This document shows, in pieces, positions 1 through 5,791 of a stretch of 6,965 nt of DNA. Below the pieces are notes generated by a model. The model saw nothing but the letters and a program-made list of their open reading frames with translations, had not been told where the DNA came from and searched no databases. Position 1 is the stretch's first letter. Every line of letters begins with the position of its first letter. The DNA is from Candidatus Omnitrophota bacterium (GTDB lineage Bacteria; Omnitrophota; 4484-213), in contig DAOWKH010000046.1 in NCBI GenBank assembly GCA_030639955.1, forward strand, positions 1-6,965. The letters run 5' to 3'. The position numbers were made by a program, and so were the translations under genes.

Positions 1-642
1 GGATCCGCCTCGGGCGGAAAGGTTTTAGTATTCCCTGAACTCTGTCACGGTTGCGGTAGTTGTACCTATTTCTGTCCTCAAAAGGCAATAAAAGAGGTTA
101 ATAAAGAGCTCGGCGTTGTAGAAATAGGAAGTAAACCCCGCCCTTTCTGCTTCGAAGAAATTCTCGGGAGTAAGAAAGGGCGGGGTAAAGACGAACTCCA
201 GTTTGTTCACGGTCGCCTCAATATCGGCGAGGCAATGTCGCCACCTGTTATCAGGGCGGTTAAAAGCTATATCAACCCTACCAGAACAGTCATCATCGAT
301 GCCCCTCCAGGTACATCCTGCCCGGTTATTGAATCAATAAAAGGAAGCGATTTTTGTATTTTAGTTACCGAACCCACCCCTTTTGGTCTTAATGATTTAA
401 TTCTTGCGGTTGAGGTTTTAAGAAAACTCAAGATCCCTTTTGGCGTTGTTGTTAATCGCTCTGATTTGGGAGATAAGAAAACAGAGGACTATTGCAAAAA
501 GGAAAATATTCCTATTTTGATGCGCATTCCTTTCAGTAAAGAAATCGCCATGGCTTATTCAAAAGGCAAACTTATCATTGAGCAATTTCCGGAATATAAA
601 CAAAGGTTTAAAGATTTATTTAATTTAGTAAATGAAAAATAA
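1..642 (+). CDS. MinD-family P-loop ATPase with inserted ferredoxin domain, 5' truncated by window
   Basis: The frame is open from base 1 to a TAA at 640-642, so the start lies outside the window; the ATG at 235 is internal. The visible 213 residues begin in the inserted ferredoxin domain. C15, C18, C21 and C25 (fragment numbering) form a CxxCxxCxxxCP motif, the second of two 4Fe-4S sites usual in this family (COG1149). The ATPase half follows, with VHGRLNIGEAM, a Walker-B-like VIIDAPPG around D100 and TEPTPFGLNDL around 123-133. The deviant Walker A and first cluster would be upstream. Such proteins are cytosolic nucleotide-binding iron-sulfur proteins, probably acting in metal-centre assembly or electron-linked ATPase functions; no specific substrate is known to me. 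An 18-residue segment (about 45-62) is best explained by an inserted palindromic element. A paralogue lies at 3382-4269. The 3' end overlaps the next gene by 11 nt. Confidence 0.9.
   Translation, partial: GSASGGKVLVFPELCHGCGSCTYFCPQKAIKEVNKELGVVEIGSKPRPFCFEEILGSKKGRGKDELQFVHGRLNIGEAMSPPVIRAVKSYINPTRTVIIDAPPGTSCPVIESIKGSDFCILVTEPTPFGLNDLILAVEVLRKLKIPFGVVVNRSDLGDKKTEDYCKKENIPILMRIPFSKEIAMAYSKGKLIIEQFPEYKQRFKDLFNLVNEK
4..18. repeat. Short GC-rich palindrome inside the first ATPase gene
   Basis: TCCGCC (4-9) and GGCGGA (13-18) are perfect 6-bp arms around a TCG loop. The sequence is in frame and encodes part of a Ser/Gly/Ala-rich stretch (GSASGG) just before the second ferredoxin cluster, in the linker between clusters where the paralogue carries a tandem repeat. 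It may be one end of a small dispersed element, but the window starts here so its left side is not visible. A chance coding palindrome is possible. Confidence 0.45.
132..189. repeat. In-frame palindromic insertion element with putative TAAA target duplication
   Basis: ACCCCGCCCTTTCT at 135-148 is the exact reverse complement of AGAAAGGGCGGGGT at 173-186. The inner part (149-172) is also partly self-complementary: 7 of 10 positions pair between 150-159 and 161-170. It can alternatively fold as two small hairpins, 144-160 and about 161-176. TAAA occurs at both ends (132-135 and 186-189), exactly 54 nt apart, so the element adds 18 codons without shifting the frame. Excising 54 nt leaves EIGSKDELQFVHGRL, and the segment from AI to VHGRL falls to 20 residues, the same length as in the paralogue at 3382-4269. 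The inserted residues (PRPFCFEEILG then SKKGRGK) look unlike the family. The behaviour resembles Rickettsia palindromic elements, but homology to them is not claimed. Confidence 0.8.
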
Positions 643-1201
643 GGGGACTAATATCAAAAGATGGATAGAGCAAGATGGTCAAATATTTTTAAAAGAAATA
701 GGGATTGAAAAAGGGCAGACCGTATTGGATTTTGGTTGCGGGGAAGGTCATTATACCATCCCAGCTGCAAAAGTAGTGGGAGGAAAGGGGAAAGTTTATG
801 CTTTGGATAAAGATAGGAATGAATTGGAGAAGTTAAAAAAGTTGATACAACAAGGCAAAATAAAAAATATTGAGGTAATAAACGAAGACTCAAAAGTCCC
901 CTTAAAGGATAATTCCGTAGATGTTGTTTTATGTTATGATGTTATCCATTACGAAAAAAATAGAAAAATAATCTATGGCGAGGTTTATCGCTTATTGAAA
1001 CCGACAGGATTTCTTTCTGTTTATCCAAAACACCATAAAGAAGATTCTCCCTTGATGGAGCTGGCCGAAAGGGAATTGAATGATGTTAAAAAAGAAATAG
1101 AAGAATGTGGTTTTTATTTGCAGGATAAATTTTTAAAAGAGCTTCTGCATGATGATTATTATAATAAAGGGTATGTCTTAAATTTGAGAAAAAGGATTTA
1201 A
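632..1201 (+). CDS. Class I SAM-dependent methyltransferase
   Basis: This 189-residue protein has the Rossmann-type SAM-binding fold. Motif I is VLDFGCGEGHYTIPAA (residues 31-46), the acidic end of beta-2 is VYALDKD with D59, and the motif II/III region includes VPLKDNSVDVVLCYDVIHY (about 90-108), which places it in the UbiE/Methyltransf_11-like group. It would transfer a methyl group from SAM to an unidentified acceptor in the cytosol. Nothing visible fixes the substrate; arsenite, quinone and small-molecule methyltransferases share these motifs. The ATG at 632 overlaps the stop of the preceding ATPase gene by 11 nt and has no strong Shine-Dalgarno, so translational coupling is likely. The length is short but complete for a minimal methyltransferase domain, with little beyond the core at the C terminus. 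Confidence 0.85.
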   Translation: MKNKGTNIKRWIEQDGQIFLKEIGIEKGQTVLDFGCGEGHYTIPAAKVVGGKGKVYALDKDRNELEKLKKLIQQGKIKNIEVINEDSKVPLKDNSVDVVLCYDVIHYEKNRKIIYGEVYRLLKPTGFLSVYPKHHKEDSPLMELAERELNDVKKEIEECGFYLQDKFLKELLHDDYYNKGYVLNLRKRI

Positions 1202-1219
1202 GGTTAAGGGCTATAGAAG

Positions 1220-1903
1220 TTGTACTTAAAAAGTCCAATGTTTAAACAAATTTTAAAAGAGTTAAAAATTCACGCGCCCTTTACTAGTTTTGGCGCAATT
1301 ACCGGAATTATAGTTATGGCAATTTTTCATAACTTACCCCATACTATTTCTTATAATATTTTTTATATTCTTCATCCCATACATGTTGTTTTAAGCGCAC
1401 TTGTCACTGCATCAATTTACAGGCTTCATACATGTGGTCGCGGTTCACATATAAAAGGTAAATGCAATCTTTGGATTTTGCTTGTCATAGGATATGCCGG
1501 GTCTATAGGTATAGCTACAATAAGTGATTCATTAATACCTTATTTGGGAGAAGTTCTACTTAACATGCCGAATAGAGGTATCCATATAGGTTTTATTGAA
1601 AAATGGTGGTTGGTTAACCCCTTAGCAATATTAGGAGTTGCCATAGCGTATTCGTGGCCGACAACGAAATTCCCCCATTCCGGACATGTTCTATTAAGCA
1701 CGTGGGCTTCATTATTTCACATTATTATGGCAGCAAGAGGAGAAGCCTTGAGTTGGTTCTGGTATATCGCTATTTTTTTATTTCTTTTTTTCGCAGTTTG
1801 GATACCTTGTTGCGTAAGCGATATAGTATTTCCTTTGCTTTTTGTCAGGAAATCTAAAGGCGAAAATGGCTATGCCAGAAAAAGCATTAGAGGAAAAACT
1901 TAA
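1220..1903 (+). CDS. Conserved-looking polytopic membrane protein of unknown function
   Basis: This 227-residue protein has about six hydrophobic segments: roughly 22-38, 45-66, 83-105, 128-146, 155-171 and 177-208. Several polar residues sit in or beside them: H52 and H55 (LHPIHV), H70, D103 (ISDSLIPYLGE), H153 and H156 (PHSGH), H167, C197 and C198 (PCCVSD) and D201. This pattern suggests metal or cofactor binding within the membrane, which is inference only. I recall similar uncharacterised proteins in other bacteria but cannot name a family. I chose the TTG at 1220 because AAGGG at 1206-1210 sits 9 nt upstream; the in-frame ATG at 1238 (residue 7) is an alternative but lacks a ribosome binding site. 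It lies 18 nt after the methyltransferase and 24 nt before a transporter gene, so co-transcription is likely. Confidence 0.7.
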   Translation: MYLKSPMFKQILKELKIHAPFTSFGAITGIIVMAIFHNLPHTISYNIFYILHPIHVVLSALVTASIYRLHTCGRGSHIKGKCNLWILLVIGYAGSIGIATISDSLIPYLGEVLLNMPNRGIHIGFIEKWWLVNPLAILGVAIAYSWPTTKFPHSGHVLLSTWASLFHIIMAARGEALSWFWYIAIFLFLFFAVWIPCCVSDIVFPLLFVRKSKGENGYARKSIRGKT

Positions 1904-1927
1904 TGTCTATAAATAAATGTAGAAACT

Positions 1928-3184
1928 ATGGATGAAGAAAAAAAATCAATCTCAAGATTTAATTTCATAATGGGGCTTTTGCACGGTATGTTCTTTAGTG
2001 GAGGTATTGCTTTTGGCAGTGCAACTACAGTTTTGCCTGCGTTCTTGACTAATTTCACAAGTTCTAAGGTTTTGATTGGATTATCTTCAAGTATTATGGG
2101 CGAAATCGGAGGCGTTGGCAATATTTTGCCTCAGCTGTTCATTGCTAGCAGAATAGAACATAGAATTCATAAAAGACCTCTTTTAAGATTTGCAATTACA
2201 GTTAGGGCATTTTGTTGGGGACTGATAGCATTAATCACTTATCTTTTTGCCGGAAATAATCCCTCGATAGCTCTCTGGGGGATATTTTTGCTTCTTTCCC
2301 TATTTACTTTTATGGGCGGAGTAGCAGTTGTCCCGTTTATGGATATTTGGGGTAAAACTATTCCCTCTAATTTAAGGGGAAGGTTTTTTGGTTACCGCCA
2401 ATTGTTGGGTGGTTTTTTAGCTATTTTATCAGGGCTTGTCGTCAAATTTGTTTTAAATGGCAGTGGGATAGGTTTCCCTAATAATTACGCTCTGTTATTC
2501 TTATTTGCCTTTATCCTTATTACGATTTCATATTTTGCATTAGGTTCAGCAAGAGAGCCCTCTACTGAGGTTCATAAAGAACAGTTGCCATTTTATGATT
2601 TTTTAAGAAAGGCGGTCGGTATTTTGAAGAAGGATGCAAATTACAGAAAGTTCCTTTTTATCCAGATACTCTCCGGAGCCATTGCCTTATCTTTGCCATT
2701 TTTTGTGCTTTATGCCAAAGATGTTCTGAAGGTAAGAATAGGAATGATTGGTATATTTCTCTCCGCTCAAATGCTGGGATTAGTGCTCTCTAATATTATC
2801 TGGGGGCATTTATCCGATTACTTAGGGAGCAAAAAAGTTATCCAGTCCAGCATACTATTTGGATTATTGGCCCCCTTGTTTGTCCTCATATTGCCGCGGC
2901 ATTTGCCCGGTCTATTTCCAATATTGTTTGTACTTTTAGGTTTCTTTATCTCAGGCCGGGTAATAGGCAAAAACAGCTTCTTATTAGATACGGCTCCTGC
3001 CAAAGACAGGCCTCGCTATGTAAGTTTGGAAGGAACTTTTAGATTGCCTGTTGTGTTTTTCCCATTGATAGGAGGAATGCTGATTCAACGCAGTTCTTAT
3101 AGTATAGTTTTCGCAATAACCGGCTTATTCTTATTGGCGGCTTTTATCTTAAGCTTTGGTTTAAAGGAACCGCGTAGATTATGA
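1928..3184 (+). CDS. Major facilitator superfamily (MFS) transporter
   Basis: The protein has 418 residues and a pattern of about 12 hydrophobic helices in two halves, joined by a charged loop around residues 210-236 (SAREPSTEVHKEQ onward). The second half carries the MFS motif A analogue GHLSDYLGSKK near residue 292, in the loop between helices 8 and 9. The corresponding loop of the first half is degenerate (ASRIEHRIHKRP). The N terminus is short and cytoplasmic. MFS proteins move small solutes across the cytoplasmic membrane by uniport, symport or antiport. The substrate cannot be read here; MFS members of this broad type include sugar and drug transporters. The ATG at 1928 has no good Shine-Dalgarno. 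A tiny overlapping frame (TAATG at 1901-1905, 10 codons ending at 1935) could couple translation from the preceding gene. No palindromic insertion was seen in it. Confidence 0.88.
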   Translation: MDEEKKSISRFNFIMGLLHGMFFSGGIAFGSATTVLPAFLTNFTSSKVLIGLSSSIMGEIGGVGNILPQLFIASRIEHRIHKRPLLRFAITVRAFCWGLIALITYLFAGNNPSIALWGIFLLLSLFTFMGGVAVVPFMDIWGKTIPSNLRGRFFGYRQLLGGFLAILSGLVVKFVLNGSGIGFPNNYALLFLFAFILITISYFALGSAREPSTEVHKEQLPFYDFLRKAVGILKKDANYRKFLFIQILSGAIALSLPFFVLYAKDVLKVRIGMIGIFLSAQMLGLVLSNIIWGHLSDYLGSKKVIQSSILFGLLAPLFVLILPRHLPGLFPILFVLLGFFISGRVIGKNSFLLDTAPAKDRPRYVSLEGTFRLPVVFFPLIGGMLIQRSSYSIVFAITGLFLLAAFILSFGLKEPRRL

Positions 3185-3187
3185 CTA

Positions 3188-3213
3188 AATATTATCCGAA
3201 GTCGGAAAATATT
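3188..3213. repeat. Near-perfect hairpin just after the MFS gene
   Basis: AATATTATCCGA (3188-3199) pairs with TCGGAAAATATT (3202-3213) at 11 of 12 positions around an AG centre. It begins 4 nt after the MFS stop codon. It could stabilise the 3' end of the upstream mRNA or slow transcription. There is no following T-tract, so it does not qualify as a standard intrinsic terminator. It differs in composition from the GC-rich hairpins further down the same spacer. Confidence 0.5.
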
Positions 3214-3321
3214 GGTCTAAGATATCCTATGTCAAATGGAAAGTTGTCAAATACCCTTGCGGGCACAAGTGAAAGTAATTTCTGCCGATAGGTCTACGGC
3301 TAACTATGCTTTTATCCTCAG

Positions 3322-3362
3322 CTCCGACTTGCGTCGGAGTTTCGGCTCTCGCCTATGGCGAG
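3322..3362. repeat. Pair of adjacent GC-rich hairpins upstream of the second ATPase gene
   Basis: The first hairpin has perfect 7-bp arms, CTCCGAC (3322-3328) and GTCGGAG (3333-3339), with loop TTGC. The second has perfect 6-bp arms, CTCGCC (3348-3353) and GGCGAG (3357-3362), with loop TAT. They are 8 nt apart. Similar arm lengths and 3-4 nt loops also describe the palindrome at 4-18, suggesting related small dispersed elements. The ATG at 3355-3357 falls inside the second hairpin, which argues against its use as a start. The pair could also act in the 5' leader of the downstream mRNA. The rest of the 3185-3381 spacer shows only a weak stem (3284-3300) and no convincing promoter. Confidence 0.6.
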
Positions 3363-3371
3363 CAAGGAAAG

Positions 3372-3377
3372 AAGGTG
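3372..3377 (+). promoter_or_regulatory. Ribosome binding site deciding a GTG start
   Basis: AAGGTG lies 4 nt before the GTG at 3382 and partly matches the anti-Shine-Dalgarno complement. It supports a GTG start, which gives MKQIVIISGKGGTGKT, the usual beginning of MinD-type ATPases, over the upstream ATG at 3355 inside a hairpin. Confidence 0.6.
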
Positions 3378-3381
3378 CAAA

Positions 3382-4269
3382 GTGAAACAAATTGTCATTA
3401 TAAGCGGGAAAGGCGGCACAGGCAAAACTATAATCACGGGAGCCTTTGCGGCATTGGCTAAAAATAAGGTTATGGCCGATTGTGATGTAGATGCAGCAGA
3501 TTTACATCTATTGTTACAACCCGAAATAAAAAAAAGATACGAATTTAAGAGTGGGGAAACTGCTGTCATTGACCAGAATAAATGTATTCAATGCGGAAAA
3601 TGTATTGAGGTGTGCCGCTTTTCCGCTATTACCGAAAACCGAAAACCGCAAACCGCTCACCGAATAATTATAGACCCGATTTCCTGTGAAGGGTGTGCTT
3701 TTTGTAGCTTGGTCTGCCCTGTCGGGGCAATAAAGATGAAAGAAAATACTTCGGGGGAGTGGTTTATTTCCGAGACGCGGTTTGGCTCTTTGGTTCACGC
3801 AAAGTTGGGCATTGCTGAGGAAAATTCAGGAAAGCTTGTTCCTTTGGTTAGGCAAAAGGCAAAAGAAATTGCTGAGAAACAAAATTGTGATTGGGTTATC
3901 ATAGATGGTGCTCCGGGAATAGGTTGCCCGGTAATTGCTTCTCTCTCCGGGATAGATTGCGCCCTGGTAGTAACCGAACCGACCTTGTCAGGCCTGCACG
4001 ATGCAGATAGGGTTATAAGTGTAGCTAAACATTTTGGTGTTTCAGTTAAATTGGTTATAAACAAATACGATTTGAATGAACAGATGGCCGGAAAAATAGA
4101 GAAATATTGTCAGGATAATAATATTCAGCTTATTGGTAAAGTTAGCTTTGACAAATCTGTGGTTAAGGCAATGGTGGAGGGTAAAACAATAATAGAGTAT
4201 TCAGACGGCAAGGCAAAAAAAGAAATTAACCAAATCTGGGACAGATTAGAAAGCGATTTTGAGGAATAA
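3382..4269 (+). CDS. MinD-family P-loop ATPase with inserted ferredoxin domain (complete paralogue)
   Basis: Starting at GTG 3382 the protein has 295 residues, normal for COG1149. It opens with a deviant Walker A, GKGGTGKT (9-16), with the signature Lys10, followed by DCDVDAADLH (33-42). Two 4Fe-4S motifs follow: C68, C71, C74, C78 (CIQCGKCIEVC) and C102, C105, C108, C112 (CEGCAFCSLVCP). The ATPase fold resumes with VIIDGAPG around D175 and TEPTLSGLHDAD. The protein is expected to dimerise on ATP and couple nucleotide state to iron-sulfur clusters; whether it inserts metal, transfers electrons or delivers clusters is not established. The inter-cluster linker (84-97) holds 14 residues between AI and DP, about 8 more than I regard as typical, and contains a 7-nt tandem repeat. 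A DUF89 gene follows after 9 nt. The upstream paralogue at 1-642 shares VHxxL, CPVI, TEPT and related motifs. Confidence 0.92.
   Translation: MKQIVIISGKGGTGKTIITGAFAALAKNKVMADCDVDAADLHLLLQPEIKKRYEFKSGETAVIDQNKCIQCGKCIEVCRFSAITENRKPQTAHRIIIDPISCEGCAFCSLVCPVGAIKMKENTSGEWFISETRFGSLVHAKLGIAEENSGKLVPLVRQKAKEIAEKQNCDWVIIDGAPGIGCPVIASLSGIDCALVVTEPTLSGLHDADRVISVAKHFGVSVKLVINKYDLNEQMAGKIEKYCQDNNIQLIGKVSFDKSVVKAMVEGKTIIEYSDGKAKKEINQIWDRLESDFEE
3631..3665 (+). repeat. Heptanucleotide ACCGnnn tandem repeat inside the second ATPase gene
   Basis: Five consecutive 7-nt units start with ACCG: ACCGAAA, ACCGAAA, ACCGCAA, ACCGCTC and ACCGAAT. Because 7 is not a multiple of 3, the units are read in rotating frames and encode TENRKPQTAHRI, a basic, low-conservation linker between the two ferredoxin clusters. 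Three units (21 nt) would keep the frame, which fits copy-number growth tolerated by the protein. It is unlike the surrounding conserved codons and may be a microsatellite or part of a dispersed element. Confidence 0.7.
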
Positions 4270-4278
4270 AAATTAATA

Positions 4279-5184
4279 ATGAAAACCTATTTGGATTGCA
4301 TCCCTTGTTTTTTTAAGCAGGCCCTCGAAGCTGCAAGAATAGCAGGAGCAGGCAAAAAAACACAAAAGAGGATATTAAATGAGCTGGCAGGGGCTTTGCC
4401 GAAGTTTCCTTTAAGTTCCTCCCCACCTGAAATGGGTAAAGTTATTTATGGCTTGGCTAAGAGAATAACTAAAAAAGACGACCCTTATCTGAGGATAAAA
4501 GAAAAAAGCAATAAACTTGCCTTGAACATTTATGACAAGTTGAAGAAGAAAGTAAGCCATTCACGCGATAGATTATTAATGGCGGTTGAGTTGGCTATTG
4601 CCGGCAATATCATTGATTACGGCGTGAAAAATTCCTTAAATGTCGATGCGGAACTGGCAAGAATTCTAAATGAAGAGAATAAAGCTATCAAAAAAGAAAG
4701 CAAGGCAATATTTGACTATGAAAGTTTTAAACATGTTTTAAACAACACGGAAACTATCCTTTATCTGGCTGATAATGCCGGCGAGACAGTCTTTGACCGC
4801 ATCTTGATCGAAGAGATTAGAAGAATTGATAGAAATAAAAAGATTATTTATGCAGTAAAGGAAAAACCCGTTATAAACGATGCTTTAATAAAGGACGCGC
4901 TCGATTGCAGCATCGATAAAATAGCGCAAGTGATTTCAAGCGGTTCGGACGCTCCGGGAACAGTACTTTCCTTATGCTCAAAAGAATTTTTACGGGTTTA
5001 TAAAAGGGTAGATATGGTTATCAGCAAAGGGCAGGGTAATTTTGAGGCATTATCTGGAACAAAGAGGCCTGTTTTTTTTCTATTTATGGCAAAATGCCCG
5101 GTAATTGCACAGGATGTAGGCTGTGAAGTTGGAGAGGTTATTTTGCTTTATCGTTCCCTGGAAGAACTTGAGAAATTGAAATAG
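4279..5184 (+). CDS. DUF89 / ARMT1-like domain protein, putative metal-dependent phosphatase
   Basis: The protein has 301 residues and starts MKTYLDCIPCF, with C7 and C10 forming the N-terminal CxxC typical of the prokaryotic DUF89 subfamily (COG1578). The active-site region is LADNAGETVFD (D165, N166, E169, D173), followed by KEKPVINDA (D201) and SKGQGNFE (249-256), which match the conserved DUF89 motifs. Characterised DUF89 members are metal-dependent phosphatases thought to remove damaged or surplus phosphometabolites; the substrate of this subfamily is unknown to me. It sits 9 nt after the ferredoxin-ATPase gene and 15 nt before a Nudix gene, so an operon is likely. I recall DUF89 and COG1149 genes being neighbours in other anaerobes, which would support a shared role. 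The start is fixed by the conserved N terminus; GAGG at 4261-4264 is rather far upstream. Confidence 0.9.
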   Translation: MKTYLDCIPCFFKQALEAARIAGAGKKTQKRILNELAGALPKFPLSSSPPEMGKVIYGLAKRITKKDDPYLRIKEKSNKLALNIYDKLKKKVSHSRDRLLMAVELAIAGNIIDYGVKNSLNVDAELARILNEENKAIKKESKAIFDYESFKHVLNNTETILYLADNAGETVFDRILIEEIRRIDRNKKIIYAVKEKPVINDALIKDALDCSIDKIAQVISSGSDAPGTVLSLCSKEFLRVYKRVDMVISKGQGNFEALSGTKRPVFFLFMAKCPVIAQDVGCEVGEVILLYRSLEELEKLK

Positions 5185-5190
5185 TGAAAT

Positions 5191-5196
5191 AGGTGA
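5191..5196 (+). promoter_or_regulatory. Ribosome binding site supporting a TTG start
   Basis: AGGTGA ends 3 nt before the TTG at 5200. No in-frame ATG or GTG lies nearby, and starting here keeps the zinc-ribbon cysteines near the N terminus, as expected for the family. Confidence 0.6.
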
Positions 5197-5199
5197 GCA

Positions 5200-5706
5200 T
5201 TGATACAGCGCGCTTTTAAATTCTGCCCTTTATGTAGACACTACCTGCGTAGAACCCGAATAGATGGTCGCACGAGATTAGTTTGCCAAAAATGCAGCTG
5301 GGTAGATTATAAAAATCCTCTGCCGGTTGCGGCTTGCGTGGCAATAAATGACCAGGATAAAATACTTATAACTAAAAGAAACCTTGAGCCTGGTAAGAAC
5401 AGGTGGGCGTTACCCGGCGGTTTTGTTGAGTCGGACGAGACTCCTGAGAAAGCCTGCTTGCGTGAGCTGAAAGAAGAGACAGGAGTAAAGGGGGAAATAA
5501 TTAGGTTAGCAGGGGTTTATGTTCAGAAGACCAGAAAGTATGGGTCTCTACTTGTTATAGGTTACGCTGTTAGGGTTTTGGAAGAGAGTATTTTTGTGAG
5601 CAGTGAGCTGAAGGAAGCAAAATTCGTTAGCCGGAAGGATTTACCCCATATCCCTTTTTCGACTCACCGGAAGATAATCGAGGAGGTGTGCAAAGGGGGA
5701 AGTTAA
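5200..5706 (+). CDS. Nudix hydrolase with N-terminal zinc ribbon
   Basis: The protein has 168 residues. The N terminus is a zinc ribbon, C9-P-L-C12 and C29-x-x-C32, followed by VDYKNPLPV, which resembles the Nudix_N_2 type. The Nudix box is complete: G74, E80, R88, E89, E92, E93 and G95 fit GX5EX7REUXEEXGU, preceded by RWALPGGF. Such enzymes use Mg2+ or Mn2+ to cleave nucleoside diphosphates linked to another moiety, for example ADP-ribose, NADH or a modified nucleotide, and act as housecleaning enzymes in the cytosol. The preference of this one cannot be deduced. It starts with TTG after a good AGGTGA site, 15 nt after the DUF89 gene. A hydrolase of damaged nucleotides beside a DUF89 phosphatase-like protein fits a metabolite-repair theme, which is inference. 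Confidence 0.9.
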   Translation: MIQRAFKFCPLCRHYLRRTRIDGRTRLVCQKCSWVDYKNPLPVAACVAINDQDKILITKRNLEPGKNRWALPGGFVESDETPEKACLRELKEETGVKGEIIRLAGVYVQKTRKYGSLLVIGYAVRVLEESIFVSSELKEAKFVSRKDLPHIPFSTHRKIIEEVCKGGS

Positions 5707-5791
5707 AGAAGCAAACCCTTCCGAGAAAATTTGTTTGGTTTTGGCGGATTCCATAAATAAAAGCAGGGCTATAAAATGGCTAACTTTGAAG

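Noticed and set aside
1..6. GGATCC at the first base, suggesting a cloning junction.
   Set aside because: The reading frame continues sensibly through it and the site is part of a natural-looking palindrome. One restriction site at the edge is not evidence of a construct.
25..210. Minus-strand open frame across the first gene and palindrome.
   Set aside because: It overlaps clear ferredoxin-ATPase coding sequence on the + strand and its translation shows no recognisable domain. Other minus-strand frames in the window are rejected for the same reason.
235..642. A separate short protein starting at the ATG at 235.
   Set aside because: The same frame is open to base 1 and contains the ferredoxin cluster and the segment expected upstream in this family, so 235 is an internal methionine.
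1866..1916. Small 16-codon frame (MAMPEKALEEKLNVYK) at the end of the membrane protein gene.
   Set aside because: Very short and mostly overlaps the membrane protein gene. I see no evidence that it is translated.
2890..2902. TGCCGCGGCA perfect palindrome in the transporter gene.
   Set aside because: Ten bases with no loop, no sign of insertion in the protein, and compatible with chance.
3355..3381. ATG at 3355 as the start of the second ATPase.
   Set aside because: It lies inside a hairpin, has no ribosome site and would add residues before the near-N-terminal MinD-type P-loop opening. GTG 3382 has an upstream AAGGTG and gives the expected opening.
5422..5450. GAGTC...GACTC inverted repeat within the Nudix box.
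   Set aside because: Only 5-bp arms inside highly conserved codons whose amino acids fully explain the sequence.
5735..5791. N-terminal extension of the second methyltransferase from TTG 5735.
   Set aside because: The extra 19 residues do not resemble the family, and MNIFDQYYKQYDNWYD at 5792 is a typical beginning.
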